From NCBI RefSeq assembly GCF_030486595.1, contig NZ_JAUJZH010000035.1, positions 16,855-80,854 on the forward strand: a DNA stretch of 64,000 bases, read 5' to 3'. The DNA is from Variovorax ginsengisoli. GTDB taxonomy: Bacteria; Pseudomonadota; Gammaproteobacteria; Burkholderiales; Burkholderiaceae_C. Below, one piece after another: positions 26,116 to 33,636 of the stretch. The notes below the pieces were generated by a model that did no database searches, was not told the origin of the DNA, and worked only from the letters and a program-made list of their open reading frames with translations. Within the stretch, counting starts at the first letter, position 1. Each line of letters begins with the position of its first letter. Made by a program: the position numbers and the translations under genes.

Positions 26116-26670
26116 TCAGTGTTGTTTGGTGAGGTCGTCGCCATGCGGCCGGTTGAGAGCAGCCAGATCTTCGGATTCCTGGACCATCACCAGGTCGGCG
26201 TCTTTCATGTGGCCGGTGAAAAGTAGCCACAGGTCCAGCAGCAGCACGATGCATGCGCAGGCCGAGAAGGCCACGCCAGCAGCATGCAGCACGGACATCG
26301 GCAACTGGGTAGAAGGAGCCAGGGAGTCCATGTTGATCTTGGTCTGTTCCAGCGCGCCCCTGAAAACCAGGTAGCAGACGTACAACATGGTCAGATGGCC
26401 GAGTACAAGGCAGATTTTCTTGCCAACCGGTGGCAGGCGCGACACCAAGGCGTCGGTGCCGAGGTGCGCGTGCTCGCGCAGCGCGACCACGCAACCCATG
26501 AAGGTGATCCACACGAATAGCCAGCGCGAAATTTCCTCGGACTGCGTGATCGACGAATTGAAAACGTAGCGCAGAACGACGTTGCTGAAGACCAGCGCCA
26601 CCATGATCATGAGCGCCACGGCCATCACGTTGGTAACCCCGCGGCAGAAAGAATCGATCAGCTTTACCAT
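26116..26670 (-). CDS. dctQ: TRAP transporter small permease
   Basis: A 184-residue DctQ with four hydrophobic segments (about 14-36, 48-66, 88-108 and 130-152) and the SEEISRWLFVWITFMGCVVALRE block typical of the family. The start is fixed by GAGGAG ahead of the ATG at 26670. A 116-base gap with a hairpin separates it from dctP. Confidence 0.9.
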   Translation of the reverse strand: MVKLIDSFCRGVTNVMAVALMIMVALVFSNVVLRYVFNSSITQSEEISRWLFVWITFMGCVVALREHAHLGTDALVSRLPPVGKKICLVLGHLTMLYVCYLVFRGALEQTKINMDSLAPSTQLPMSVLHAAGVAFSACACIVLLLDLWLLFTGHMKDADLVMVQESEDLAALNRPHGDDLTKQH

Positions 26671-26740
26671 GCCTGCTCCTCTATAAGACGCGATGGCGCG
26701 CCACGCCCCAAGCGGCACCGCGGGGGGGTCCAAAACGACC

Positions 26741-26772
26741 GCCGGCTCCAAGTCTCAGGGATTGGAGTCGGC
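26741..26772 (-). terminator. Intercistronic hairpin between dctP and dctQ
   Basis: An 11-bp inverted repeat with one mismatch (GCCGACTCCAA with TTGGAGCCGGC on the minus strand) and a 10-base loop starts 14 bases beyond the dctP stop. It likely attenuates read-through or protects the dctP 3' end, so more receptor than permease would be made. Confidence 0.5.
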
Positions 26773-26786
26773 TTGAATTTCCAGAA

Positions 26787-27797
26787 TCAGAACTTGGAGA
26801 CGCGTTCCATTTCGGTCTTGAACAGCGTCATCACGGCCGGATCGTACGAAGCAGAGAACTTCTCGTAGATCGGCTTGACCTCGGCGCGCATGCGGGCCGT
26901 CTCAGCGGGTGCAAGGGCGTTGTACGTCATGCCCTTGGCCTGGAGCTCGGTCAGTGCCTTGCCGGCGGCTTCGCGGCTCGCCGTGCGCTGGTAGTTCTGG
27001 GCTTCCGTGGCGGCATCCTGCAGCAGCTTGTGCTCTGCCGGCGACAGCTTGTCCCAGAAGCGCTTGCTGATCTGGACCGGGTTGGTCGCATACACGTGGT
27101 TGGTGCCACTGACGTACTTCTGGACCTCGTAGAACTTGCTCGACAGGATCACCGAGTACGGGTTCTCCTGGCCATCCACCGCCTTGCTTTCGAGGGCGTT
27201 ATACAGCTCGGCAAAGGGCATTGGCAGCGGGTTGGCCTTGAAAGTCTTGAAGGTCTCCAGGAACACCGGATTCGGGATGACGCGCAGCTTCAGTCCATCC
27301 AGATCTTCGCCCTTCGTGATGGGCCGCTTGCTGTTGGTGACGTTGCGGAAACCCAGGTCGAAGAACCCCAGGATGACGATGCCCTTGTCGGCCAGCTTGG
27401 CGCTGACCATCTTGCCCAGCGGGCCGTCCACCATTGCGTCGGCCTGTTGGCCATTGCTGAATAGAAAGGGGAAGTCGAAGAGTCCGAATTCCTTGACGAC
27501 GCCGGTCAGCGAGGTGGTGGACGCCACGAGCATTTCCTGCACGCCGCCCTGCAGCGCGGATTGCTGCTGCAGTTCGTTGCCGAGTTGGCTGCTGGCGAAT
27601 TCCTTGACCGTGATCTTGCCGCCGCTCTTGGCTGCCACCAGCTCGGCGAACTTTTTGACGCCCCAACTGGTCGGGTGGTCGGTGTTGTTCAGGTGTCCGA
27701 ATCGAATCGTCCGTTCCTGAATGTCTTGTGCGTGAACGAGCGTGGCGGCGACGAGCAGTGTGAGGCTGCTTGCCAATTTCAAGAGTTTCGATGCCAT
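26787..27797 (-). CDS. dctP: TRAP transporter periplasmic receptor
   Basis: A 336-residue DctP-family receptor. A signal peptide ends near VHA-QD at residue 23. Family blocks follow: GVKKFAELVAAKSGGKI, the LKLRVIPNP segment with the conserved Arg that binds the ligand carboxylate, and PLPMPFAELYNALESKAVDGQENP. AAGGAGA precedes the start. It is the first gene of the leftward operon dctP-dctQ-dctM-aroQ-BASS, with a promoter at 27912-27940. The ligand is a carboxylate, possibly quinate or shikimate given the aroQ neighbour. Confidence 0.92.
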   Translation of the reverse strand: MASKLLKLASSLTLLVAATLVHAQDIQERTIRFGHLNNTDHPTSWGVKKFAELVAAKSGGKITVKEFASSQLGNELQQQSALQGGVQEMLVASTTSLTGVVKEFGLFDFPFLFSNGQQADAMVDGPLGKMVSAKLADKGIVILGFFDLGFRNVTNSKRPITKGEDLDGLKLRVIPNPVFLETFKTFKANPLPMPFAELYNALESKAVDGQENPYSVILSSKFYEVQKYVSGTNHVYATNPVQISKRFWDKLSPAEHKLLQDAATEAQNYQRTASREAAGKALTELQAKGMTYNALAPAETARMRAEVKPIYEKFSASYDPAVMTLFKTEMERVSKF

Positions 27798-27911
27798 GAA
27801 GGTCTCCTTATGTGGTGGGAATGATCCGGGCAGTTGCCCCGGGCGCATGTATGCAAGACAAGGAACAGTGAACTGACAGGTCGAGCGCCGTCGCGGCGAT
27901 GCGGTACCGAG

Positions 27912-27940
27912 ATACTATTGAATCATCGAATGATTGGCAA
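27912..27940 (-). promoter_or_regulatory. dctP promoter with embedded operator palindrome
   Basis: On the minus strand, -35 TTGCCA (27940-27935) and -10 TAGTAT (27917-27912) are 17 bases apart. The palindrome AATCAT-CGA-ATGATT (27921-27935) fills the spacer, a placement expected for repression by the divergent GntR protein. Transcription would begin near 27905. Confidence 0.6.
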
Positions 27941-27950
27941 TGTATCTAAC

Positions 27951-27970
27951 GATTAGGGTATTCTCTAATC
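27951..27970 (+). promoter_or_regulatory. Second palindrome, in front of the GntR gene
   Basis: GATTAG-N8-CTAATC is a perfect 6-bp inverted repeat that covers a possible rightward -10 (TATTCT, 27959-27964), downstream of a TTGGCA at 27934-27939 with a long 19-base spacer. It shares the ATT/AAT half-site flavour of the palindrome at 27921-27935 and may be the autoregulatory site. Confidence 0.4.
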
Positions 27971-28029
27971 ACAAGGGCGCAGTTCGAACCCAACACTGTG
28001 CTGAAATTCGATCCGCCCAGGAGCGACCC

Positions 28030-28713
28030 GTGTTGACCGACAACTCTCTCGATTCCCCAGACAGCGCCACCGTCGGCGAGGTCGCCTATCGCCGCATTCG
28101 CTCCGACATCGTGCTGGGCCGGCTGACGCCGGGGTGCCGCCTGCCGCTGGAGCGGATGAAAGAGACCTACGGCGCCAGCGTCGGCACGCTGCGCGAGCTC
28201 TTCAGCCGCCTTGCCACGGAAGGCTTGCTCGTGGCCGAAGGGGCGCGCGGCTTCCAGGTCAGCGCGGTCTCCTCGGCCAACCTGCGCGAAGTGGCGTCGA
28301 TGCGGCTGCTGCTGGAGAGCCACGGGCTCAAGGAGTCGTTTCAGCGCGGCGACCTGGAGTGGGAAGGCCGCGTGGTGGCGGCCTATCACAAGCTCGCCAC
28401 GATGGAAAAGAGGATGGCGGCCGGCGATCCTTCTCCTTCGGAAACCTGGCGCCAGTACGACTGGGCGTTTCACGTCGCGCTGATTTCCGCCTGCGGATCC
28501 GCCCTGCTGCTGCAGACCTACGCATCGATTTGCGACAAATATCTGCGCTACCAGATGATCGCGGCCATCTTTCGTGGGCAGGAGGCGGCCGACGAGCACC
28601 GGCTCCTGCTGGAAAGCGCACTCGCCCGGGACTGGCAGCGCGCGCAACAGACGCTGTCGACGCACGTCGAGGATTGCGTCACGCAAATGGCATCGGTGCT
28701 GGACGCCGCCTGA
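28030..28713 (+). CDS. FadR-subfamily GntR transcriptional regulator
   Basis: A 227-residue protein with an N-terminal winged helix (about 15-80; VAYRRIRSDIVLGRLTPG then ASVGTLRELFSRLATEGL) and a C-terminal FCD domain. The GTG at 28030 is chosen because AGGAG lies 6 bases before it; the open frame extends upstream through the operator region and is unlikely to be translated. It is divergent from dctP, and palindromes lie in both promoter halves. It probably represses the TRAP operon and responds to the imported acid. Confidence 0.85.
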   Translation: MLTDNSLDSPDSATVGEVAYRRIRSDIVLGRLTPGCRLPLERMKETYGASVGTLRELFSRLATEGLLVAEGARGFQVSAVSSANLREVASMRLLLESHGLKESFQRGDLEWEGRVVAAYHKLATMEKRMAAGDPSPSETWRQYDWAFHVALISACGSALLLQTYASICDKYLRYQMIAAIFRGQEAADEHRLLLESALARDWQRAQQTLSTHVEDCVTQMASVLDAA

Positions 28714-28735
28714 ACCGGATTCTTGTGAGGAACCT

Positions 28736-29758
28736 ATGACTTCGTCTTCCAGTGGCCCGCTGCGCATCGGAATTCTCGGCGCCGCACGCATCGCCCGTTC
28801 GTTCGTCGAAGCCGTTCGGCCGTCGGCCAAGGTCGTGGTGGCCGCCGTTGCGAGCCGCGACGTCGAGCGCGCCACGGCCTTCGCGCGAGAGCTCGGCATC
28901 GGCCGCGTCCATGCCAGCTACGACGCGCTTTTTGCCGACCCCGACATCGACGCGGTGTACGTGCCGCTTCCCAACAACCTGCACGCGGAGTGGTCGATCC
29001 GGGCCGCCGCCGCCGGCAAGCACGTCCTGTGCGAGAAACCGCTGGCCGCCAATGCGGCCGAGGCACGGGCCATGTTCGCGGCCGCCGAGAAGAATGGCGT
29101 GTACCTCGTGGAAGCCTATCCGTATCGGGCTCAACCGCAGACACTCAAGGTTCGCGAGCTCGTCGCGGCCGGCGCCATCGGCCGCGTCCAGCTCATCCAG
29201 GCGTCGTTCGGATTTCCTTTGACCGACGCCGCCAACATCCGCATGGATCCGACTCTTGCGGGCGGCGCGCTGATGGACGCGGGGTCCTATCCGGTGAGCT
29301 TCGTGCGCACCATCGCAGGAACCGCCCCGTCGCGCGTGTCGGCCCTGTCGCGCTGGGGCTCCACGGGTGTCGATGTGACCACGATGGCGACGCTCGAGTA
29401 CCCGGATGGCCTTCTCGCGCAGATCTCGTGCAGCTTCACCACCGTGCGACACCGACACGCGTTCATTGCCGGCGACGCAGGTTCGATAGCCACCACCTAC
29501 TTCAACGATACGGGATCCGCCTTTCCGCCGCTCGTGCATGTGCGCCGCGGCACTGGATGGGATGCGGCACACGAAGTGATCGAAACCGAAGCGCTCGCCG
29601 GCTTCCTGGCCGAAGCAGAGTCGTTTCACGATCTCGTGCGCTTCGGCTGGGACCAATGGACGGGTGCCACGCCCGCCGAATCGATCGACATTGCGATGAC
29701 GCTCGATGCCATTGCGGCCAGCAGCCGCGATGGCGTTCCGGTGGAAGTCGCCAGATAA
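28736..29758 (+). CDS. Gfo/Idh/MocA-family NAD(P)-dependent oxidoreductase
   Basis: A 340-residue dehydrogenase. The N-terminal Rossmann fold begins RIGILGAARIA, and the family motif EKP lies at residues 100-102 (CEKPLAAN). The EAYPYR segment and GGALMDAGSYPV follow in the C-terminal domain. Relatives oxidise sugars, inositols or cyclitols, and D-xylose dehydrogenases of this family look alike. AGGA precedes the ATG. It lies 22 bases after gntR. With aroQ opposite, oxidation of a quinate-like cyclitol acid is a tempting but unproven idea. Confidence 0.85.
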   Translation: MTSSSSGPLRIGILGAARIARSFVEAVRPSAKVVVAAVASRDVERATAFARELGIGRVHASYDALFADPDIDAVYVPLPNNLHAEWSIRAAAAGKHVLCEKPLAANAAEARAMFAAAEKNGVYLVEAYPYRAQPQTLKVRELVAAGAIGRVQLIQASFGFPLTDAANIRMDPTLAGGALMDAGSYPVSFVRTIAGTAPSRVSALSRWGSTGVDVTTMATLEYPDGLLAQISCSFTTVRHRHAFIAGDAGSIATTYFNDTGSAFPPLVHVRRGTGWDAAHEVIETEALAGFLAEAESFHDLVRFGWDQWTGATPAESIDIAMTLDAIAASSRDGVPVEVAR

Positions 29759-29773
29759 GCGGGGGCAAGGAAC

Positions 29774-30466
29774 ATGTCTCTTCTAGGTGGTGCGGCGCTG
29801 GCGATGTGGTGGGACATCGCGCCCGAGATCAAGTCCGAGTTCGAAGACTGGCACTCCCATGAGCATTTTCCGGAGCGCCTCGGCGTGCCCGGATTCCGAC
29901 GGGCGTCGCGCTGGACGAGTGCCGCGGGGGGCGAAGGCATCTTCGTCATGTACGAGCTCACTTCGTACGCGGTCCTTTCATCGGCCGCCTACGTCAGTCA
30001 TCTGAACACGCCATCACCGTGGTCCGCGCGGATGATGCCGCACCACAGGAACATGGTGCGCAGCCAGTGCCACGTGCTGGAGTCATCGGGCAGCAGCGCT
30101 GCACGGCACGCGTTGACCTTGCGTGTCTCGCCGCTGCAAGGCCGCGCTGACGACCTGCGCGCATTCTTCCGACCGCTCTGCGCCGCTCTGGCCCAGAGGC
30201 CGGGGATCGTCGGCGCTCATCTTTTGCGGCATCAGACGCCACCCGTCGCCGAAACGACCGAACAGCGCATCCGCAACTCCGCCGATCGCGTGGCCGACTG
30301 GGTGTTCGTGGCACTTGGTTACGAAGCACTTGCCCTGGAGTCGCTGCTCCACGCCGATCTCGCAGCAACGGCCTTGCGGGCGTCCGGTGCGGCCGAAGGC
30401 GCGCTGAGCGGCCTCTACACGCTCTCGCATTCGGCAGCGGCCGAGGACGTCGCCGGCACGTCCTAG
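29774..30466 (+). CDS. Protein of unknown function, probable dimeric alpha/beta-barrel repeat
   Basis: I do not recognise a named family with certainty. The 230-residue protein starts with LAMWWDIAPEIKSEFEDWHS then HEHFPERLGVPGFRRA, the pattern of EthD/DUF4286-like ferredoxin-fold barrels (Trp, His and Pro-Glu-Arg landmarks). It seems to contain a second, more diverged half from about residue 112 (LTLRVSPLQGRADDLRAFF). It is probably cytosolic, with no signal peptide. It lies 15 bases after the Gfo/Idh gene in the same rightward operon, so it may act on the same compound. Confidence 0.6.
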   Translation: MSLLGGAALAMWWDIAPEIKSEFEDWHSHEHFPERLGVPGFRRASRWTSAAGGEGIFVMYELTSYAVLSSAAYVSHLNTPSPWSARMMPHHRNMVRSQCHVLESSGSSAARHALTLRVSPLQGRADDLRAFFRPLCAALAQRPGIVGAHLLRHQTPPVAETTEQRIRNSADRVADWVFVALGYEALALESLLHADLAATALRASGAAEGALSGLYTLSHSAAAEDVAGTS

Positions 30467-30615
30467 CAGCGGAAGCTCGCTTCGCCGGCCACGCAGTTGC
30501 GAGATGCAGCAGGCTGCGCACCTCCTGCTCGAGCAGGGCGTGCGGGGTCGCGCGACGCTTCGATTTGTGGCAATCTTCGGAACGCCGGAAGACCGGCGCT
30601 TTCAGCGCAACCTCC

Positions 30616-31941
30616 ATGCTGCCCACGACCCAATACGCGAAGAGCGGTGGCGTCAACATCGCCTACCAGACGGTCGGCAACGGCCCACGCGACCTGGTGC
30701 TGGTTCCGGGGTGGGTTTCGAACCTCGATGTCTTCTGGGAAGAGCCGGTGCTGGCGCGGATGTTCGCGCGGCTGGCCTCGTTCTCCCGACTCATCCTGTT
30801 CGACAAGCGGGGGACGGGTCTGTCGGACCGCGTCAGCGACATGCCCAGTCTCGAAGTTCGCATGGACGACGTGCGCGCCGTGATGGACGCCGTCGGCTCG
30901 CAGCGCGCGGCGCTGTTCGGCTATTCGGAGGGCGGTGCGATGTGCGCGCTGTTCGCCGCCACCTACCCGGCGCGCGCTTCGGCGCTCATCATGGGCGGCG
31001 CCTTCTCGCGCCGCACGCAGGCGCCCGACTATCCCTGGGGCCCGACCAGGGCTCAGTCTCTCGCCTTTGCCGACGAGGTGGAACGTGACTGGGGCGGCGC
31101 CGTCGGCATGGAGGCACGGTGGCCAAGCCAGGTTCGGGACGAGCGATGCCGCCAATGGTGGGGGCGTTGGCTGCGCTCCAGCGCGAGCCCGGCGGCCGCG
31201 GCAGCGCTGTTGCGCATGAACATGGAAATCGACATCCGCCATGTGCTGCCCGCAGTGCGCGTGCCCACGCTGCTCTTGCACAGCCGAAACGATCGGGTCA
31301 TCGATTTCGGCGCCAGCCAATACATGTACGAGCGCATCGCGGGCGCGAAGCTGGTCGAATTGAACGGCATCGACCACGTCCCGTGGGGCTGCGACAGCGA
31401 TGTCATCCTCGACGAGATCGAAGAGTTCCTCACCGGCACTCGACTCGGCACCGAACCCGACCGGCTTCTGGTCACGGTCATGTTCACGGATATCGTGAAA
31501 GCGACCGAACGCGCCGCCGTCCTCGGCGATCGCAGCTGGCACGATCTGCTCGAGAGTCACCACGCGCTGGTTCGCCGCGAGCTCGAGCACTTTCGGGGCC
31601 GCGAGATCGACACCGCGGGCGACGGCTTCCTCGCCACCTTCGACGGGCCGGCTCGCGCAGTCCGCTGCGCGTGTGCCATCTCACGCGAGGTGCGTGCGCT
31701 CGGGCTCGAGATCCGTGCCGGGTTGCACACCGGGGAGTGCGAGGTGATGGGCGGCAAGGTCGCGGGCATTGCAGTGCATACCGGTGCCCGTGTGGCCACG
31801 CATGCGCAGACCGGTGAAGTGCTTGTCTCGAGCACCGTCAAGGATCTGGTGGCGGGCTCCGGACTGTCGTTTCAGGACCGGGGGACGCAGCGCCTGAAGG
31901 GAATTCCTGGCGAGTGGCGGCTGTTTGCCGTCGAGCAGTGA
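30616..31941 (+). CDS. Alpha/beta-hydrolase fused to class III adenylate cyclase domain
   Basis: A 441-residue two-domain protein. Residues 1-275 form an alpha/beta hydrolase with nucleophile S104 in GYSEGG, D226 in HSRNDRVID and H254 in GIDHVPWG. Residues 284-440 form a class III nucleotidyl cyclase catalytic domain, with metal-binding D292 in MFTDIVKAT and D336 in DTAGDGFLATF, then HTGECEV and RLKGIPG. The ATG at 30616 is used; an upstream TTG lacks support. The fused hydrolase may sense or cleave a small ester or lipid and tune cAMP output. Such fusions are known in actinobacteria and proteobacteria, but the ligand is not. Confidence 0.88.
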   Translation: MLPTTQYAKSGGVNIAYQTVGNGPRDLVLVPGWVSNLDVFWEEPVLARMFARLASFSRLILFDKRGTGLSDRVSDMPSLEVRMDDVRAVMDAVGSQRAALFGYSEGGAMCALFAATYPARASALIMGGAFSRRTQAPDYPWGPTRAQSLAFADEVERDWGGAVGMEARWPSQVRDERCRQWWGRWLRSSASPAAAAALLRMNMEIDIRHVLPAVRVPTLLLHSRNDRVIDFGASQYMYERIAGAKLVELNGIDHVPWGCDSDVILDEIEEFLTGTRLGTEPDRLLVTVMFTDIVKATERAAVLGDRSWHDLLESHHALVRRELEHFRGREIDTAGDGFLATFDGPARAVRCACAISREVRALGLEIRAGLHTGECEVMGGKVAGIAVHTGARVATHAQTGEVLVSSTVKDLVAGSGLSFQDRGTQRLKGIPGEWRLFAVEQ

Positions 31942-31971
31942 GGCAGCGCGGCGGCGCCCCTCAGTCTCTCT

Positions 31972-32420
31972 AGATGCCCTGCGCGCGGATCAGCTCCGCC
32001 CAGCGCGTGCATTGGGCGGCTCGATGACGAAGCCGGCAAAGCCCAGGTCCTCCATCGTCGGGACGTCCGGCAGGTTGGCCGAGCGCGTCTTGCCGGTCAC
32101 CGCCAGCGCCCGCACCTTGCCCTGCTGGATGCCGAGCCCTTGTATGGCACATGTGTCATCTCGATGCCCGCCATCTTCTTGAGCAGCTCGGCGGCGAAGT
32201 GGTTGGACGCGCCAACGCCCGACGACGCGTAGGCCATGGGCTTGCGCCTAGGCCTGGTCGACCAGGTCCTTCACGCCCGGTTGTCGACGATGACGGACTG
32301 CCCCAGCTCCGTCGCCACCGAGATGACCAGCAGGCGCCCGACCACGTCCGCGCTGCCACCGGATGGGCGAAGATGACCCTCGAGCGGATCCGGCTGGCGA
32401 TGCTGCGGTAGAGCCGCGGG
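31972..32420 (-). pseudogene. Degraded Bug/TctC-type receptor
   Basis: Minus-strand pieces of a Bug receptor are scattered over several frames. They include a GGSADVVGRLL...VIVDNRA block (about 32275-32365), AELLKKMAGIEMTHVPYKG (about 32145-32205), and QQGKVRALAVTGKTRSANLPDVPTMEDLGFAGF (about 32020-32130). Order is correct, but blocks are out of frame and too close together: the family is about 325 residues and here there is room for about 150-190. Internal deletions and frameshifts are therefore present. An intact paralog starts 149 bases to the right on the other strand. Confidence 0.8.
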
Positions 32421-32437
32421 GGTCATCCGGGCTCGAT

Positions 32438-32458
32438 CGAATAACCACCGGTTATTCG
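32438..32458. promoter_or_regulatory. LysR-type operator upstream of the Bug/TauD genes
   Basis: CGAATAACC-ACC-GGTTATTCG is a perfect 9-bp inverted repeat with T-N11-A spacing (TAACC...GGTTA). It lies 110 bases before the Bug receptor start. The LysR gene at 34809, in the same cluster, is the likely partner. Confidence 0.5.
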
Positions 32459-32568
32459 CTGGCCTCCAATTCTTCATTTGCGGACGAAGCGGCCGTGGCC
32501 AACAATCTGGGCACAGCAACAACGCAGTTCGCCGCATTTGCGCAGGTCGGACGAGAAGAGACATCACG

Positions 32569-33576
32569 ATGACCCCGCGGAACCGCCGCTACTTTCTGAG
32601 CTCGCTGCGAGCCGCATGCTTGGCCTGCGTCGCCGGCATGGCATCGATCTGCGTTCCGACGACGGCGGGTGCGGCCGACGAGCCATGGCCTTCGCGGCCG
32701 ATCCGCTTCGTCGTCCCTTTCGCCGCGGGCGGGGCGACGGATGCGATGGCGCGACTGCTGGCGCAACGCATGGCGACGGTCTGGAAGCAACCCGTCATCG
32801 TCGACAACAGGCCCGGCGCCGGCACCGTGCTCGGCACCGACATCGACGCCAAGGCACCAGCGGACGGCACGACCTTCGGCATCGTCGTATCAGCGCACGA
32901 GATCAATCCGAGCCTGCGCCCCAACCTGCCCTACGACACGCTCAAGGATTTCGCCGCCGTCAGTGAGTTGGGCGTGCAGCACATGGTCATCGCGGCCAAC
33001 CCGTCCTTTCCGGCCGACAACCTGGCGCAATTGATCGAATTGGCGAAAAAGCAGCCGGGCAAGATCAGCTATGCCAGTTCGGGCAGCGGCACCGCCTTGC
33101 ATCTGGGCATGGAGCTACTCAAGACACGAGCCGGGATCGACATCCTGCATGTGCCCTACAAGGGCGGGGCACCGGCGCAGCAGAACGTGATCGGCGGCCA
33201 GGTGCCGCTGCTTGTCGACATCTATCACAGCAGCTCGCCCTTCATCAAGGCGGGCAAGCTGAAGGCGATCGCGCTCTTCAGTCCCCAGCGCCCAAAGTCG
33301 GTGCCAGGCATCCCCACCATTGCCGAGACCGTGCCCAGTGTGAGCGCCGTCAGCGTGCTCGGCGTGGTGGCACCGGCGGCGACGCCACGCGCCATCGTCG
33401 CCAAGGCCAGCGCAGACATGGCCGCGGTCATTCGCTCGCCCGACTTCGTCGAACATCTGCAATCGATGGGCGTCGAGGCCGTCGGCTCCACACCCGAGCA
33501 GTTCGAGGCGGTCATTCGCGCCGACATCGAGAAGTGGGCGCCGGTCGTCAAGTCGTCCGGCGCGCTGCCCGACTGA
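32569..33576 (+). CDS. Bug/TctC-family periplasmic receptor
   Basis: A 335-residue tripartite-tricarboxylate-type receptor. A long signal peptide ends near TTAGA-ADEPWPSRPI (about residue 36, possibly with an RR near the start). Family blocks: FVVPFAAGGATDAMARLLAQ, PVIVDNRPGAGTVLG, DILHVPYKGGAPAQ and the C-terminal WAPVVKSSG. No TctA/TctB membrane genes are nearby, so it is an orphan receptor, as in most Burkholderiales. It precedes a TauD-type dioxygenase by 60 bases, so it probably captures that enzyme's substrate. Confidence 0.92.
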   Translation: MTPRNRRYFLSSLRAACLACVAGMASICVPTTAGAADEPWPSRPIRFVVPFAAGGATDAMARLLAQRMATVWKQPVIVDNRPGAGTVLGTDIDAKAPADGTTFGIVVSAHEINPSLRPNLPYDTLKDFAAVSELGVQHMVIAANPSFPADNLAQLIELAKKQPGKISYASSGSGTALHLGMELLKTRAGIDILHVPYKGGAPAQQNVIGGQVPLLVDIYHSSSPFIKAGKLKAIALFSPQRPKSVPGIPTIAETVPSVSAVSVLGVVAPAATPRAIVAKASADMAAVIRSPDFVEHLQSMGVEAVGSTPEQFEAVIRADIEKWAPVVKSSGALPD

Positions 33577-33636
33577 GCCACGACGCTGACCGCCCTGACC
33601 CATCCCCATCACGAACCTCAACTTACGGATCTCTTC

